From the NCBI GenBank assembly GCA_017993865.1, contig JAGOLU010000050.1:1-6730 (forward strand): 6,730 bases of DNA. Reading direction: 5' to 3'. The notes under the pieces were generated by a model, which was given only the letters and a program-made list of their open reading frames with translations, had not been told where the DNA came from and ran no database searches. This stretch comes from Candidatus Woesebacteria bacterium (GTDB lineage Bacteria > Patescibacteriota > Microgenomatia > UBA1406 > GWC2-37-13). How positions within the stretch are numbered: position 1 is the first letter of the stretch; each line of letters opens with the position of its first letter. This document shows, piece after piece, positions 5,707 to 6,730 of this stretch. The position numbers and the translations under genes were made by a program.

Positions 5707-6730
5707 TGCTCTATTTTTCTGAACTTCGTGGAAAAACGATACTCGCCGGAGATCTATTCATCGGTGTTCTCGACGACCTTGTTTTTCAAGTTTCCCCCGC
5801 GGCTGTCGTCACTAAATTGTTCGTCAAAAAACAGAGCGGGAAGAAAATTTTTATCCCTTACTCTGCGGTAGAAAGGATAGGCGGCAGAATTCACATAGAT
5901 GCTAACTTCGTACCTACCGAGTTGGCAGAAAACGAGTTGTTCGTGGGAAAAAATATCAATGATCAGCAGATAATTGACATTAATGGGAGCAATATCGTCA
6001 GAGTAAACGATGTTGTGTTTATCCAGCAACCTCAGCTGCATATCTCGGGTGTAGATGTGGGAGCCCTTGGAGTGCTCAGATGGTTCGGGCTCGAGGATGT
6101 TTTTAGCAAGTCGCTTCGGATGTTGGGAAAAGAAATGATGCCCAAGTTTCTCGCATGGACAGATGTTGCCCCCGTCGAGCTTGCTCGAGGGAAGGTGGTT
6201 ATGAAGCAATCTGACACAAGGCTCAAGCGACTCAAACCCGAGGATCTCGCCGGTCACCTCGACACGATGAGCACCCGAAATGTAAAAAGGATAATCAATC
6301 TTTTCGAAGATGTCTATGCTGCAGAAGTATTCAGTAACCTGAGTGTCTGGTCTCAAGCGGGGTTGTTGCGATCGTTCTTACCTCCCAAATCGGCATCAAT
6401 CATCGCACAACTAGAAACAGATGAAGCGGTAGACGCACTAATCACCCTACGCCGCAACGATAGAGATAAAATTATTAGTCTACTTGATCGCACCCAGCAA
6501 CACGAAATCAAACGACTTATGGGTTTGGCGAAAACACCGGTAGGCCATGTGGTCAGCAGCGACTTTCTCACGGTGAAACCACAAGATACCGTGGGGATGA
6601 CTATCAACAAGGTGCGAGACGCGCGTAATGATTTGGAGGATATCCAATGCGTGTATGTAGTAAACAATGAAAATCAACTCATTGGTGTCTTCACCCTGTA
6701 TGAACTACTCATCCAGAAGTCAGATGTCTC
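5706..6730 (+). CDS. PRC-barrel / MgtE-N / CBS domain protein, putative divalent-cation transport regulator (3' end outside window)
   Basis: The first 341 residues are visible; the gene runs off the window. Residues about 5-57 and 74-106 form two PRC-barrel-like repeats, the second with VDINGxxxVRVNDV-type sequence (DINGSNIVRVNDVVF, 91-105) followed by GVDVGALGVLRWFG (115-128). An MgtE N-terminal-like helical superhelix spans about 173-277 (LKPEDLAGHLDTM, then repeats ending in EIKRLMGLA). A CBS domain begins near 280 (VVSSDFLTVKPQDTV, then VYVVNNENQLIGVFTLYELL at 316-335). In MgtE the N and CBS domains sense cytosolic Mg2+ and gate the channel. Whether this gene continues into an MgtE membrane domain, or is a separate regulator, cannot be seen. 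An in-frame TGA at 5649 and no other ATG upstream support the start at 5706. No Shine-Dalgarno sequence is present. Confidence 0.85.
   Translation, partial: MLYFSELRGKTILAGDLFIGVLDDLVFQVSPAAVVTKLFVKKQSGKKIFIPYSAVERIGGRIHIDANFVPTELAENELFVGKNINDQQIIDINGSNIVRVNDVVFIQQPQLHISGVDVGALGVLRWFGLEDVFSKSLRMLGKEMMPKFLAWTDVAPVELARGKVVMKQSDTRLKRLKPEDLAGHLDTMSTRNVKRIINLFEDVYAAEVFSNLSVWSQAGLLRSFLPPKSASIIAQLETDEAVDALITLRRNDRDKIISLLDRTQQHEIKRLMGLAKTPVGHVVSSDFLTVKPQDTVGMTINKVRDARNDLEDIQCVYVVNNENQLIGVFTLYELLIQKSDV

Noticed and set aside
5754..6356. 200-codon open frame on the minus strand
   Set aside because: It lies wholly antisense to the PRC/MgtE/CBS gene, which has clear domain similarity. Its translation shows no recognisable motif.
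1..6730. CRISPR array, insertion sequence, toxin-antitoxin or phage genes
   Set aside because: No spaced repeats, transposase, terminal inverted repeats or related proteins were seen. Nearly all bases are explained by pilus, translation and cation-transport genes.

Overview
The window looks like a chromosomal segment of a monoderm bacterium of the Candidate Phyla Radiation (Patescibacteria). This is an inference from overall character: small type IV pilus genes without PilP or PilQ, compact housekeeping genes, tRNAs lacking encoded CCA, and almost no Shine-Dalgarno sequences. The class is not resolved. TGA closes pilM, pilN, pilO, rnc and rpmF, so the UGA=Gly code of Gracilibacteria/Absconditabacteria does not apply here.

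Bases 1-3699 (+ strand) hold a type IV pilus assembly block. It starts with the C-terminal end of an unidentified Cys-containing protein. Two prepilin-like minor pilins follow (PilV-like, then PilW/GspJ-like). Then come pilM, pilN and pilO, joined by two ATGA stop/start overlaps. Together these would form the cytoplasmic/inner-membrane platform (PilM-PilN-PilO) and some minor subunits of the pilus. The PilM copy has lost the usual residues of all three nucleotide-binding motifs visible by eye.

Bases 3755-5595 (- strand), convergent with the pilus block, hold information-processing genes. In transcription order they are tRNA-Ile(GAT), tRNA-Val(TAC), rpmF (L32), nusB, rnc (RNase III) and rpsP (S16). 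Sigma70-like promoters can be read in front of the tRNA pair, rpmF and rpsP. NusB (rRNA antitermination), RNase III (rRNA processing), two ribosomal proteins and two tRNAs form a coherent ribosome/translation cluster.

Bases 5596-5705 are a divergent control region in which the tRNA promoter and the -10 of the rightward gene overlap. It also holds a perfect 6-bp dyad and an 8-codon reading frame that ends by TAATG overlap on the next start. Bases 5706-6730 (+ strand) encode the N-terminal 341 residues of a PRC-barrel / MgtE-N / CBS protein, a putative sensor or gating module for divalent-cation transport; it is cut by the window end.

No clear new defence or mobile system is visible. The best leads are the leader of the MgtE-like gene, the degenerate PilM, and a start-codon context (CT-ATG, no SD) shared by several genes.
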